A DNA stretch of 64,000 nt. Source: Ophiura sarsii. Taxonomy: Eukaryota; Echinodermata; Ophiuroidea; Amphilepidida; Ophiuridae. Both the position numbers and the translations under genes were made by a program. The stretch spans positions 43,931,893 to 43,995,892 of the forward strand of contig CM069447.1 of the NCBI GenBank assembly GCA_035610835.1, written 5' to 3'. The first letter of the stretch is position 1. Each line of letters starts with the position of its first letter. Of this stretch, positions 23,301 through 32,679 are shown piece by piece. The notes beneath the pieces are model-generated. The model saw only the letters and a program-made list of their open reading frames with translations, searched no databases and was not told where the DNA came from.

Positions 23301-23740
23301 AAACCTAAGTGCAAATAAAAATCGTACTATACTTTGGTTATTGGCACATATCTTCTTTGATTAGACATCAATCGTCACGTCGCGTGTAATAACTCAAATT
23401 GAAGAAGATAATTCCTTCACAATTCTGTATTTTAATATGTTGACCTTGGAGCCATAGTGCTGTATGTTTATGAGCATGTTTATTACCTGTTAAGTCACAT
23501 TTCTGAGCATGGTATACAATTTTACCATGTTTACATAAATTTACCTGCAGTGAAAGTAATCATCAACGATAACGACCCAATAATGGCCACTTCTCCTGCA
23601 CTGGACTGGAAGTAACTTTGCCATTCCACCATCAGGACGCCCAATGAAGAATATAAACCTCCTGAAAGGGCTCTCATGATAAAGCAGGAAACAAGAACGA
23701 GCCAAGCATAGCCTTTGTCCACGGCCGTGATGGTGGCCAT
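14128..23740 (-). CDS. Monocarboxylate-transporter-like protein (SLC16 family), four coding exons
   Basis: Coding exons are 23740-23545, 19359-19219, 17168-16365 and 14312-14128 (join on the minus strand), total 1326 nt, 441 residues. Every junction has AG acceptors and GT donors (GTAAAT, GTAAGA, GTTAGT), and all three introns are phase 1. The protein fits the 12-helix major facilitator fold of SLC16: TM1 with VDKGYAWLVLVSCFI, a TM2-TM3 region in the 47-codon exon (ALANRLTFRKVGIAGAG), the TM5 signature YFDKRLGFANG followed by a YGWRGA loop, a hydrophilic central loop, TM7-TM11, then TM12 (GYLYDVTTSYMPSF) and a short charged tail ending DEDKL. Family members move monocarboxylates or related solutes across the plasma membrane; the substrate cannot be told from the sequence. 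The start ATG at 23740 has a good context (AAGATGG), and a 5' non-coding exon may precede it. Introns hold many transposons. Confidence 0.88.
14398..14519 (+). mobile_element. Partial copy of TTAA-flanked MITE family M1
   Basis: Internal region of the M1 family (GAATTTCATTACCATATTTG, AACATGCCTAGTA) without recognisable termini. It lies in the last transporter intron. Confidence 0.75.
15029..15117. repeat. Hairpin-forming inverted repeat
   Basis: AAAGGCTAAGAGTATACTCC (15029 on) pairs with GGAGTATACTCAGCCTTT (15100-15117). It follows a long G tract at about 14984-15018. Confidence 0.75.
15053..15210. repeat. Dispersed repeat shared with 36362-36508
   Basis: CGCATGTGTCAGAGC, GGAGCGTTTGTGGAGTAT, AAGGCACACGAC and GCCTGGTGCATCTC appear in the same order in both copies. 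Both copies sit immediately after long G or C tracts. Confidence 0.8.
15486..15940. mobile_element. Foldback MITE with ~135-bp inverted arms
   Basis: The left arm begins AATAGGGAGCTTTCGATTTG and the right arm ends with its complement. Arms include CATGTGCGCATGCGTCGACT, AATTTCTGGGACCTGTC and the phrase GACGGACGCTTCTACG. The arm-end motif AGCTTTCGATTTG recurs internally near 15613 and 15790. About 455 bp, non-coding, in the last transporter intron. Confidence 0.85.
15943..16309. mobile_element. MITE with TIR TTGCTAGACGCCCCGT
   Basis: Inverted termini TTGCTAGACGCCCCGTAAC and GTAACGGGGCGTCTAGCAA. The interior (GAGGGTTAATGAAGTA, TTATAAATCAACCTGG) is shared in reverse with 22085-22260, so it is a dispersed family. 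It lies about 3 bp from the preceding foldback MITE. Confidence 0.78.
16365..17168 (-). CDS. Transporter exon 3 (TM4-TM11)
   Basis: Acceptor TTATATTTTCAG ends at 17169. The exon starts TGIGICTQISHVFCV and includes YFDKRLGFANG and the YGWRGA loop. The polar loop (ETNRTEEDNTNRRQEAS) separates the two six-helix halves. The exon ends GVSIGILLS plus one base before GTTAGT. Confidence 0.9.
17929..17990 (+). mobile_element. R1 family fragment
   Basis: AAAGAAGATTTCTTG and CCAGCATGATTAGCACCACT match the left part of R1. Located in transporter intron 2. Confidence 0.55.
18029..18268. mobile_element. MITE family M1, complete copy, TTAA-flanked
   Basis: 240 bp between TTAA at 18025-18028 and TTAA at 18269-18272. 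Termini CACTTTCCACGCGGC and GCCGCGTGGAAAGTG are perfect inverted repeats. Non-coding. TTAA targets suggest piggyBac- or Kolobok-type mobilisation. Confidence 0.92.
18285..19110 (-). mobile_element. R1 family copy 2, split by a nested insertion
   Basis: The reverse complement matches 9280-9598: GACTTCCACC, ACATGGTAC, GTGTTATTC and AAGAGAGGACT on the left of the insertion, and GTACTACTTGCAGCAGGATT, AGTGGTCATATGA and GAACTATTCTTTGACTTTAA on the right. The two halves join at AATT once 18407-18969 is removed. Confidence 0.85.
18407..18965. mobile_element. Non-autonomous transposon, TIR CGTCGCTGTTCTGACATACC
   Basis: Termini CGTCGCTGTTCTGACATACC and its exact complement at 18946-18965, flanked by AATT at 18403-18406 and 18966-18969. 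The motif GCCGGTATGTCAGAA recurs internally, at about 18634, 18697 and 18750. 559 bp, non-coding. Confidence 0.9.
19219..19359 (-). CDS. Transporter exon 2 (47 codons)
   Basis: Small exon that is not obvious as a free-standing frame. The minus strand reads a T-rich tract plus CAG, then 141 nt encoding APFSAALANRLTFRK and on to LWHIYLTIALC, then GTAAGA. Length divisible by three and phase 1 on both sides fit exons 1 and 3 exactly, and it supplies the TM2-TM3 region expected in SLC16 proteins. Confidence 0.85.
19931..20040. mobile_element. MITE M1, left half of an interrupted copy
   Basis: CACTTTCTATGCGGCCATTA, ATTTTTCAGAAACATTTCC and GTACCAATAC follow the M1 consensus and stop exactly where the 20041-22986 element starts. 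The other half is at 22987-23145. Confidence 0.85.
20700..21800. repeat. Degenerate ~120-bp tandem array with GCGCGCTACGCGC
   Basis: Around eight diverged units share ATTCAAGCTTAACAAGATGG, CTTCAGGAACGTTTT, GGACCATTTTAGTGTTA and a GC-palindrome variant such as GCGCGCTACGCGC. Further fragments of the family occur at 22366-22680, 24930-25000 and 60885-61000 (reverse). Confidence 0.8.
22082..22365. mobile_element. Internal insertion related to the 15943 MITE
   Basis: Separates two otherwise continuous copies of the element end (21529-22081 and 22366-22986). CATTTCCCGTGGCTAC occurs twice, and the reverse complement matches the interior of 15943-16309. Confidence 0.65.
22987..23145. mobile_element. 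MITE M1, right half of an interrupted copy
   Basis: Continues the M1 consensus from CAATACTAGACATGTTTG to GTCGTCTGCAGACACGC and the terminal CCGCGTGGAAAATG. Together with 19931-20040 it forms one full M1 copy in transporter intron 1. Confidence 0.85.
23545..23740 (-). CDS. Transporter exon 1 (start codon, TM1)
   Basis: Starts MATITAVDKGYAWLV and ends MITFTA plus one base before GTAAAT. It encodes the N terminus, TM1 and the beginning of TM2. The frame is open upstream to 23761, where the first codon would be TTG, so ATG 23740 is preferred. CCATACAG just upstream could be an acceptor for a 5' UTR exon junction. Confidence 0.85.
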
Positions 23741-23761
23741 CTTGGGATCATAAGTATGCAA

Positions 23762-24719
23762 AGCCCTGTATGGTCACACATGTATTGGCTTAAACTTTCG
23801 GTGTGTATTCAACCTTCATCAATTCATGTTTGCGTCAATTCCTCTAATACAAACCATCAGATCGACCACTTACAAATGAATGGAAATGTTATTCGAATGC
23901 CGTGCCGACAGCAGACGAAATCCTATGTATGATGCCAAGCCATGCAAGCAGTTCGCCAGCACTGTGTTTGCTACATGTACAACTGTAGACTTGCCCCAAG
24001 TCTCTCTTGTTACTGTCTCCGTTCTGTAATAATGTCTCACTCTGTTTTTAAGGTTTAATATCTAGTACACCATTCAACACAAGTCATATAAGGTTACCAT
24101 GCATTAGCCCAGGCCATGTCCTTAGGTTTAATATCTAGTACACCATTCAACACAAGTCATATAAGGTTACCATGCATTAGCCCAGGCCATGTCCTTAAAT
24201 AAGTTCATTTATACACAAGCAAAAATGTCAGTTGGTCTCTAGGTGCTAGTTTAGGGCACATGTCTATCCTTCCAGGCATCCAGGTAATTACTATACCCTG
24301 AAGCTGTTGTGCAGGACACCAACCGAACCCATACAGTGATCTACCCGCAGAAATTTCTTGTCAGGCATGCCAGGTGATGGGCACAACAGGTGGTGCCATA
24401 CTATACTATAAATAATACTGGTACATGTAGAAGCAGAGCATTTCAGATAGGTAAAGGTTTTTGGGTCATATCAGGGCCTGCCTACTAATATAGTAAAATA
24501 ATCAGACAATAAGGCCTTGTGAGCCAGGCTAGTACAAATGTGGTTGTTGTTGTTGCACCATTATACTGTCTGACTGTTTGAACTTTGAGCTACGGTCAGT
24601 TCTCCGGTCATCGTCATTCAAAAGTGCTTTATTTTCTCGTCCACAGAAACCGAAAAAATCAAGTGACCTTTTTCGATACGCAAAACTACTATAGTTATAA
24701 AATTACGATTGTGTGGTTA
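23762..24719. other. Region upstream of the transporter gene
   Basis: Promoter and 5' UTR of the transporter are expected here, but no TATA box or clear initiator could be assigned. It contains the 73-bp tandem duplication at 24052-24197. Confidence 0.4.
24052..24197. repeat. Perfect 73-bp tandem duplication
   Basis: Two consecutive copies beginning GGTTTAATATCTAGTACACC and ending CCAGGCCATGTCCTTA, offset exactly 73 bp, without visible mismatches. Confidence 0.93.
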
Positions 24720-25534
24720 GGGAGTGTTCATTATTCATGCCAGGGGGCGGGGGGGGGGGGTGAAGGAATTAAGGGGGAACACGAAAAAAAATCTGTAGAG
24801 ACAGGGGGGAACACGATTTTTTTGATTAACTAAGGGGGGAACACGAATTTTAATTTTAAAAAAAAAAATTGTTGGGTACAACCTTGTTTAGAGCCAAAAT
24901 GTACTTCAATCATAGCCAAAATAAGTGTTAAAATTTTCGCACGCTACGCGCGCACTACTTAGTAAAGACAATCTTGTCGCTTTATTTCAAGCCCTCGCCC
25001 CCCAAATATCAAACCTAGTTACGCCACTGGAGGACAAACGAAAGAGCAAAAAGAAAAGGGTGGGGAGGGGGTACAACAAGGCGGGAGGGGAGGCATGAGA
25101 GGGACATAAGAACGTTTGCAGTTTATTGGAAGTTGGTGGGATACATACACGTGATCAGGTATTGCTTACTTAGCTTTGGGTATATTTTTGCCTTAATCGC
25201 ATTCTGTGAAAATGCATTTTCATTTGCATACACTGTACATGTAGAGCCAGATAAAACACCCAGGCCTTTTGTGACCAAATTGTTCTCAGTATTGTTCTCA
25301 GTCGCTTGTTCTCATTTCTTGACCATCAAACAATATTTGATGTGTGGTTCATGGATATTGACCAATTTATGAATTGCATAAATTGAAAATATTTGGGGTG
25401 GGGGGAACATGAATTTTTTTCTACTAGTCAGGGGAACCTGAAATTTTAAAAACTTGAGATGGGGGAACTTGGAAAAAAAGGGTTCAAAAACACTGAAATC
25501 CTCCACTCCCCTGGCGTAAATAATGAACACTCCC
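24720..25534. mobile_element. Harbinger-like non-autonomous transposon
   Basis: TIRs GGGAGTGTTCATTATTCATG and a complementary end finishing AATGAACACTCCC. TTA lies on both sides (24717-24719, 25535-25537). Three-base TWA targets and GGG-starting ends are typical of PIF/Harbinger. Subterminal GGGGGAACACGA phrases repeat at both ends. The middle (about 24930-25035) contains other repeat debris, including GTTACGCCACTGG. 815 bp. Confidence 0.83.
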
Positions 25535-25537
25535 TTA

Positions 25538-26695
25538 ATATTTGTACAATCTTTTCAAAAATGGAAAATATTGGTTGAGGAAAGTCTTCTTCCCATGAAA
25601 ATCGATCTTGATTTTGAAAAAGAGATGATTTTGAGGCATAAATCTGGTCATAAATCAAAAAAATCAAAAAATGTAGTGTACGTGAAATCATTTGATGCGG
25701 AAGAAAGAATTCTCAACTAAAAATGCAAACTTGTATTTATTCACCTATCTTTTTCCCCGTTCGCCATATAATTCTTCCGAGCAATGTGTACTGCGTGATA
25801 ACAGTCTATGACCTTTGGCCTCAGGCAATGTTTACGCGATCTGAAATAAAATTAAATGTTACAAAATGCCATTTCAAAGAGATATGCTCAATCATGCTCA
25901 ATCACTAGTGTGGTTTGACATTTTTAAAGTGGGTGCCCCGATTACTTTTCTCCATCAAATGTGAGATTTTAGCAGAAGAAAGCTCATATTATTTTCTCAC
26001 TCGTACCCTGAAATATTTTAGGTGTTAGATATCCCTTGGATGTTGCAAGTGAAAGAGTGAATTATCCCCAATGTCGTAGCCAGTTTTGAAAAGAGGGCCA
26101 GGGCGTGGCCGGGGCGTGGCCACGCCCGGTGGCAAAACCTGCAGTTACCGACGGGAAGCATGTTGTAGATACCAACGATTGGAATTGATGTTATCTGAGG
26201 GCATTTTATAGTCTATTAAACATCATATTTGTCTTTCCATTTCAGGAAAATGTTGTTGTTGCGCACAATAACCGTATGAAGTTGCATACAGATGATTTCA
26301 AGAGGTGATTTTCTCCTCTAGTACAACGATATGTGCGTATAGCGTATTTAAAATGCGACATGACTTTCAGTTCCCGCTCTTAAAGGTGGATGTTCCGATT
26401 ACTTTAGCTTTTTTGTTAACATCAACATATTTTGATATCAGAATAAACACCATGCATAATTGTCTCATTATTTGTGTAACATTTCTGGCGCAAAATATGT
26501 TCCATATTTAGTAGTCATAAGGGCAAAATGCAGTGAACTAGGCTGCCAAAAGTGGTTACCCACCCACCCCGCCAAAAGTGGTTACCCACCCACCCCCTCG
26601 GCTAGTTTATGTACTACTCAATGGGCACATTTTATGTCACTGTGCTGCTAATCCTGACGAAAGCTTGACAGATTAAAACTCGTCCGACGGCGAAC
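25538..26695. other. Intergenic stretch with repeat fragments, no gene seen
   Basis: Two same-orientation fragments of the 60434 MITE family are present (CCCCGATTACTTTTCTCC near 25938, and TTAAAGGTGGATGTTCCGAT near 26379). The phrase AAAAGTGGTTACCCACCCAC is tandemly doubled at 26545-26598. Confidence 0.5.
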
Positions 26696-26696
26696 C

Positions 26697-27800
26697 CGTT
26701 AAACTTTTAACTTATATTTATTGACCTATTTTAAGTAACAAATAATAATGATTTAGATGATACCGACATTTGCTGCTCACACATTTTGGCATATATGTCG
26801 CAGAGGACAACACTTGCAATATTTATCTTGTTCTCCAGGGCTAATTATTAAGTTTCCGACCGACCTTTTTATTTCTAATTTGAGATTTATTTTTAAAATT
26901 AAACATTTTCTGGAGAAAAATTAACATCTTTAAAAAAGATTTTTTTTTTTTAATTCACGAAAATAGTCGCAACAAAATCAACAAAATCTTTTTCAAAATT
27001 CACAAATTAACAAATTTCTGACAACTAGACAAATCTTGGACGAAAACCCCAACAGATTCGAGACGTCATCGAAAGTAACGTACAGGTTCATTGAAATGTA
27101 ATAAATTAGGTTTTTACATTTTGAGTGAGATTATCTATCTTAGTTTAACCGTAGTTTTGGTTTTATAAATGAGATTTTGGGCTAAAACACTTGCCGATAC
27201 ATTTTTGAAACACTATCCACGCGGCTATTATAGTTTTACCATATACAAAACAGATTTTTCAGAAATCTTTCCCAATTTTCAAAGTCTATCTCAAGGATTA
27301 CTGAACCAATACCAAAAATGTTTGTACTTATTTTAATACATTTCTCACGGTGTTTCCAAATATGGTGATGAAATTCTATAATTTTGTGTTGACTGCAGAC
27401 GACTGCTGCGTGGAAAGTGTTAAGATAAAATGTGGGGTTGTTTTTGTTATATTTTCAACGTTTTTTAATGACCAAAATGAATTGTTGATGTTCAATGATG
27501 AACCGAACTGGCCATAATTCTGGAAAACCCTCAACACAGTATTGTAATACCGTACACTTAATTCCCTAAAACGTAGAGTGTGATGTGAAGAGTCCAATGC
27601 GAAAGGCACTACGAGTATTACATACTTATTCCCCGATCTGTTTTGGACTGAATCTTACTTTAAATCACCTGAATTTTTCTTATCTCGATTTTTTTTATTC
27701 AATTTTCAAATGCGGCCATTAAATAGCAGCCAGTAATTATAGAGCCTTACTAAACCCGTAATGTCTTGTAAATATTATCTATCTCGATTTTGATAAATGA
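26697..27800. repeat. Duplicated segment, copy A
   Basis: Matches 37975-39125 in order and orientation: TTATTGACCTA, AACAAATAATAATGATTTA, GTCGCAGAGGACAAC, AAAGTAACGTA, GAATTGTTGATGTTCAATGA, CCAGTA and AATGTCTTGTAAATAT. Copy A contains an M1 MITE that copy B lacks, and copy B has about 180 bp (around 38140-38310) that copy A lacks. No coding sequence recognised. Confidence 0.87.
27211..27419. mobile_element. MITE M1 inside duplicated segment A
   Basis: Starts CACTATCCACGCGGC and ends GCTGCGTGGAAAGTG before TTAA at 27420-27423. The left TTAA is decayed and part of the right subterminal region is deleted. The orthologous position in copy B (38719-38722) is an uninterrupted TTAA. Confidence 0.88.
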
Positions 27801-27967
27801 TATCGATATCGATATATATTTTCCATTCCGCCCTTCGTTTTCTATTTTCTTTTCTTTCCCTTTTCCTTAATGTACATCGAATATTTTTCTAAATCTGAGT
27901 CTGATTAAAAGTCTCACATGATGAATCTCATTAAAGGCAACGCCATTTAGAGGGGTACCCATGTATA

Positions 27968-28196
27968 GAGGCCCTGCATTTGATTGATCGGCTCTAACGA
28001 AAAGAATCAACCATGGCGTCATTCACCGGAATCATGGCGTAGCACACACCGACCATCAGTTTATTCATTGAATTGGCGCGGGATTTTTGAAAGTGATGTA
28101 AACTCGCATGATTATTAATTCTAATCTAATAGGTTTGGTGATCAAAGTTCAGTAGTCCGCCATGATTCCGGTAAATTACGTCATATGCAGGGCCTC
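27968..28196. mobile_element. Palindromic MITE with TA target
   Basis: Ends GAGGCCCTGCATTTG and CATATGCAGGGCCTC, flanked by TA on each side. Arms continue through CACCGGAATCATGGCG and CGCCATGATTCCGG. TA flanks fit Tc1/mariner-type mobilisation. 229 bp. Confidence 0.75.
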
Positions 28197-28251
28197 TAGT
28201 GAAACGTGGCCCGTATTCTTGTACTTATATAAATTTAGTTTTAAGCTAAAA

Positions 28252-28854
28252 TGCCCTGTCACACTGCTGAGTATAGAGCTCACGTGGCATGCCCGACGTT
28301 TTGGACATTTGGGTGTACGTTCGTGTAAATGTAAGTTGTCATTCGTTCGTGACATATTTGGCTCGAAATTTTAAACATGTTTAACATTTTGAACCTGTGA
28401 AATGTGTTGTGATCACGCTATACAGGCCTATACGTTGAAAATTCGCCGTGTGAACGTTTCGCACATTGGTTGTAGGTTTCTTCTTTAGCGCCGTATGTGG
28501 CAGAACAGCCGACGAATATTAAGCGACCTACATTCAACGTGCAAAACGTTTACGCAGCGAATGCACACCGTACATTATAGCACATTGAATACTACGTGTC
28601 ACCCGCTCAAAATGTTGAACATGCTCAAAAATGTTCATAATCCTATAAGCGTACCTCTGCGAGCCCGTAGCGAGCCCCCCTAGCGAGGCCCCCGGGGCGA
28701 GACCGCTAAACGAATACTAGTACAACATATATGCCAATTTTTTCTCAAACGAATGACAACTTAACTTACACGAACATACACGAACATTTCCAAAAACGTC
28801 GGGCACAAGTTACTGTAACTATATTCGCAACAGTCATGACAGTGTGACAGGGGC
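28252..28854. mobile_element. Foldback element, TIR GCCCTGTCACACTG
   Basis: The left arm (CCCTGTCACACTG, GCCCGACGTTTTGGACATTT, TAAGTTGTCATTCGTT) is complementary to the right arm (AACGAATGACAACTTA, AAAACGTCGGGC, CAGTGTGACAGGGGC). Arms are about 110-120 bp, the middle is GC-rich, and no target duplication is certain. Confidence 0.75.
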
Positions 28855-29214
28855 TTTACGCGTTTAAATTTGATTTTAACACATCGTTTAATTTAACCGA
28901 AACTTAATTCTCGAGGAAAAAAATTAACTTTTTAAACACGCGTCTAATTTGTTTAAATTTAAACAAGGTGCGGGGTAGTTTAACTCGCGTTAACATATTT
29001 CAGTAAACTTATGCATCAGACATGTCAGATGTATGTCGTTATACTGCTATCGCGATACTATAATTTACATAAATAGGTCTTTGCAAATAGCGAGTGAATT
29101 AATACAATTAATACAAGTACAAAGTACAAAGGCCTTGGTATATTTGTATGAATGAGTGAATGTATAGCTATAGGCAGATATGTTTTTTTAAATTTTTTAT
29201 CTTTTATTGTTTAT
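28855..29214. other. Intergenic stretch, no gene seen
   Basis: AT-rich, no recognisable feature. Confidence 0.4.
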
Positions 29215-30832
29215 CACTATCATAATTTTCACATTTCACATATTTTTTATCATGTTTACATTACATTATCGATACATGTATAATACATTTTCCTATGTTT
29301 TTCAGCATGTTTACATTGCATATCATACACATGTTTAGCACATTTTTATATACTTTTCAGCATTTTTACTTTCACATTTCATGTTTACATTTCATATCAA
29401 ATACATGTGTAACACATCCACATATGGGCGATTCCATGAAAATGTGACGGAGCAAAAAAACTGAAAATTGCTCCAAAAGATTTATTTTTACCTCTATGTT
29501 GTTCAAAGCTCATGCAAAGGTTCAGGAAAAAATTGTTACAACATTTGGCTAATGTTTACTATGAAAAAATTCTACTTTTCTTACCCCAAAAATGGTCAAA
29601 CGTGTTACCGGAGCAACACTTTTTTGAAAATATTTACTTTATTGATTTGGTTTTAATTTACGCCACTTATAATTTTAATTCTACTAGTTAGGCCCTATTT
29701 AAAAATAGTAAACAATTAGATAAAATCATAACCACCACTCTACAATAGGCCATCAAAATGTCGTAACGCGTGTTACCAAACTCATATTCAGGAAAACGTG
29801 CTAAAACCTCAATTTTTCAAGTGTTATTTATCACTTTTTATGGTTAATATGTTAGTTCAATTGCCAAAGTCAAAATTAATTTTAATTTAGAAATAAAATA
29901 AAGAATCTAAGGCTAGTAAATTATGGCTGGACAAAGTGTAACGCGTGTTACCGTAACGTGTTACCGACTATTTTGCATTTTACAAAAAAGTGAGAACTTT
30001 AATTCTTGTTATTATTCTAGTTTTATAAACCTTATAAAGATACTTGCTTACAGTAGTGACCAATTGATTGTAGGTTGGTTAGTTGAAATACACAAGCAAA
30101 ACAAAGTTGGGATTTTTTTTAGTGCGTCTTTTTTCGTAACGCGTGTTACCGATATTCGGAGCGGTCTTATATTAACATGAGCTAATATTTCATATTGGTG
30201 TTAGCATGAGGATCTAGCCTTAAGTCTTGGGTATTACAATACAAAAGATGAAAACTTCATTCAAATTACTTTTACAGTTATAAGAGTGGAGAATAAAGAA
30301 TGGCGCGCTTAAATGTAACGCGTGTTACCGTGGAATCGCCCATATGCTTTTTCATCGTGTTTTCATTGCATATCATTACATAACACATTTTCATATGCTT
30401 TTCAGCATGTTTACATTGCATATCATGTATAGCACATTTTCATATGCTTTTCAGCATGTTTACATTGCATATCATGTATAGCACATTTTCATATGCTTTA
30501 CAGCATGTTTACATTGCATATCATGTATAGCACATTTTCATATGCTTTACAGCATGTTTACACATTTTCATATGCTTTTCAGCATGTTTACACATTTTCA
30601 TATGCTTTTCAGCATGTTTACACATTTTCATATGCTTTTGGCATGTTTACATTTCATATCATTTACACGTATAACACATTTTTATGTGCTTTCATGTTTA
30701 CATTGCATATCATTACACATTTAATATGCTTTTCAGTATGTTTACATTGCATATGTATAGCACATTTTCATATGCTTTTCAGCATGTGTACACATTTTCA
30801 TATGCTTTTCGGCATGTTTACACAAGGCAGAT
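29215..30832. repeat. ~30-50-bp minisatellite, interrupted
   Basis: Units built from CACATTTTCATATGCTTTTC, AGCATGTTTACA and TTGCATATCATGTATAG occur at 29215-29420 (diverged) and 30340-30832 (regular). The array is split by the 29427-30340 insertion. A long reading frame through it (His/Phe/Met-rich) is a by-product. Confidence 0.85.
29427..30340. mobile_element. Transposon with GTAACGCGTGTTACCG repeats
   Basis: Inverted ends GGCGATTCCA and TGGAATCGCC, flanked by CATATG at 29421-29426 and 30341-30346, inserted in the minisatellite. The near-palindrome GTAACGCGTGTTACCG or a shorter form recurs six times (about 29600, 29763, 29938, 29953, 30136, 30315). 914 bp, AT-rich, no transposase frame. 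Confidence 0.82.
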
Positions 30833-30874
30833 ATGTTAATAAAATGATTAAATATTTCCATTAACAAATGGAGA

Positions 30875-31255
30875 GCAGATATGCAAAAGGGCTTACATCC
30901 ATTTTTGTGATTTTGAGCAAACAAACAGCATAAAAGAATTCTAGACTATTGATCCTTTGAAATATTAAGATGTTCATAGTACCAATGTTTTTCAAATCAA
31001 TCACTTTATATTTTTGGTTATAAATATTCTTTAGTTATAAAAAAAAATGGATGTAAGCCCATTTGATTTTTTTTGTTTGTATGGACGTAAGTCCTTTTGA
31101 ATAACAACTCTGACTTCTGTATTGAATTACTATGGGATATAAGGCTTTTACAACGAATTGCCTACATTGCAAGAAACTACTACCAAATAATATTACCGGT
31201 TTATAACTCATTTTGAATAATAGTGGACGTAAACCCTTTTGCATGTCAGCTCTGC
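30875..31255. mobile_element. MITE with TIR GCAGATATGCAAAAGGG
   Basis: The left end GCAGATATGCAAAAGGGCTT is complementary, with a few changes, to the right end finishing ACCCTTTTGCATGTCAGC. Internal copies of GGATGTAAGCCCATTTGA (near 31049) and GGACGTAAGTCCTTTTGA (near 31083) repeat the subterminal motif. Confidence 0.72.
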
Positions 31256-32090
31256 AACATTTTGGTAACTAAATATGACAATAGAAGTGTTGCTTGTCAA
31301 AATGAAAGATTTACAAATAGTAGGCCCTATAACATATTTCGATTTGTTAACATTTATTTTGAAAATTGCGGGTAAATGTTACTAAAAGCCTTAAGTATAT
31401 GAATAGGCCTAAGTATAAAACTGCAATATATAATATAATATATTTGATATAAAATGAAATCATCCCTATGTTACGATATGAAATACACAATATGACATGA
31501 AACGAAAATGAAGCGATATTATACAACGAATGAATGATATGAAGGAATATAATACGTATAATATGATATATGATGTAATATGATTATGTTCAACAACTCC
31601 CCCATTACCTTAAAGTACAGTAGCAAAGCGTTGTCAACGTTGCCTGCTATGGGCTATCCAGCACGCCGATCGAACCGCACTACCGCATAGTGTGTTTACG
31701 CGCTACGCGTTGGCGCAGCCGCAGTGTGTTGTTTTCTTGAGAATAATATGATTATTATGTTAATTTGGTCGTTACAGTTTTTATGAAATTGAATGATTTT
31801 TTATATAATGAAGTACAGTAAACTATGTTCTTATTTGCATTGTCTATTTATGAAATGGCCTTCAAATCCCTGGTCGTTGTTGTTGAGGTTGACCTCGTGA
31901 AATAAACCACGCGCAACGCGCGAACACCGTTGTCGATTGGTGATGCACACACGCTGAAACGTGATTTAATCCCTAAACATAAGATATGATTATGATGATG
32001 ATATGATGTAAGTCATGGTGTATTATAATATAATATGATATGACATGACAATGATAATGTTATACTTTATATATAGATGGCGATACTATA
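31256..32090. other. Intergenic AT-rich stretch, no gene seen
   Basis: Runs of AT-rich simple sequence (ATATGATATGA type), with no coding signal. Confidence 0.45.
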
Positions 32091-32675
32091 CAGGGTGAGT
32101 TTTAAAAAAAACTTGCAATAGCGGAAAGAAGCCATCTTGTTTTCCAAACCAAGTTGAAATTTTGAAACTGTTTAAACGTTACAAGAATGATATATTTGTA
32201 ACTTTATGTGAACAAATGAAGTCGATCGTATTTTTCGTGGACTTTGGTGAACCTTTTTACTTGCACAACCCAATTTACTTGTGGTTTGTCCACGAGCATG
32301 GTGATTTTTTAATTGAAATTGCACACACTTAATGTCATGTTACAGTTCACGTTTGAATATCTCGCCAACGAAAATTTGGAATAATTTCACTTTTATTCTG
32401 ATTTAGATCATAATATAAGCAATTAATAGCATGGGTTATGTAAATTGATTATTTTATCTCTCACGTTAACAAGAAAGGATGCATTAAATTCCAATTACGA
32501 CACAAATTTACTAGAATTTTCAAATTTTAATGATATACGCATTTTGCAATCGTATGCATTTGTTGGGTGTCTCGTGGACAAGCTTGTGAAATGGGTGCAT
32601 GGGTAAAAATGGTAAACGAAAAATGTGATTGACTTAATTTGTTCACATGAAATTAGTAACAAATACCTTTTTCTT
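32091..32675. mobile_element. Inverted-repeat element at the 3' end of the TRIM gene
   Basis: GTGAACAAATGAAGTCGATC (32207 on) is complementary to GATTGACTTAATTTGTTCAC (32627 on), and the similarity extends outward. The left half (GAAAGAAGCCATCTTGTTTT, CCAAGTTGAA) has a reverse-orientation relative at 36853-37020. The right arm ends a few bases from the TRIM stop codon. Confidence 0.65.
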
Positions 32676-32679
32676 ATTC

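Noticed and set aside
30493..30864. 123-codon His/Phe-rich frame
   Set aside because: Entirely encoded by the CACATTTTCATATGC minisatellite.
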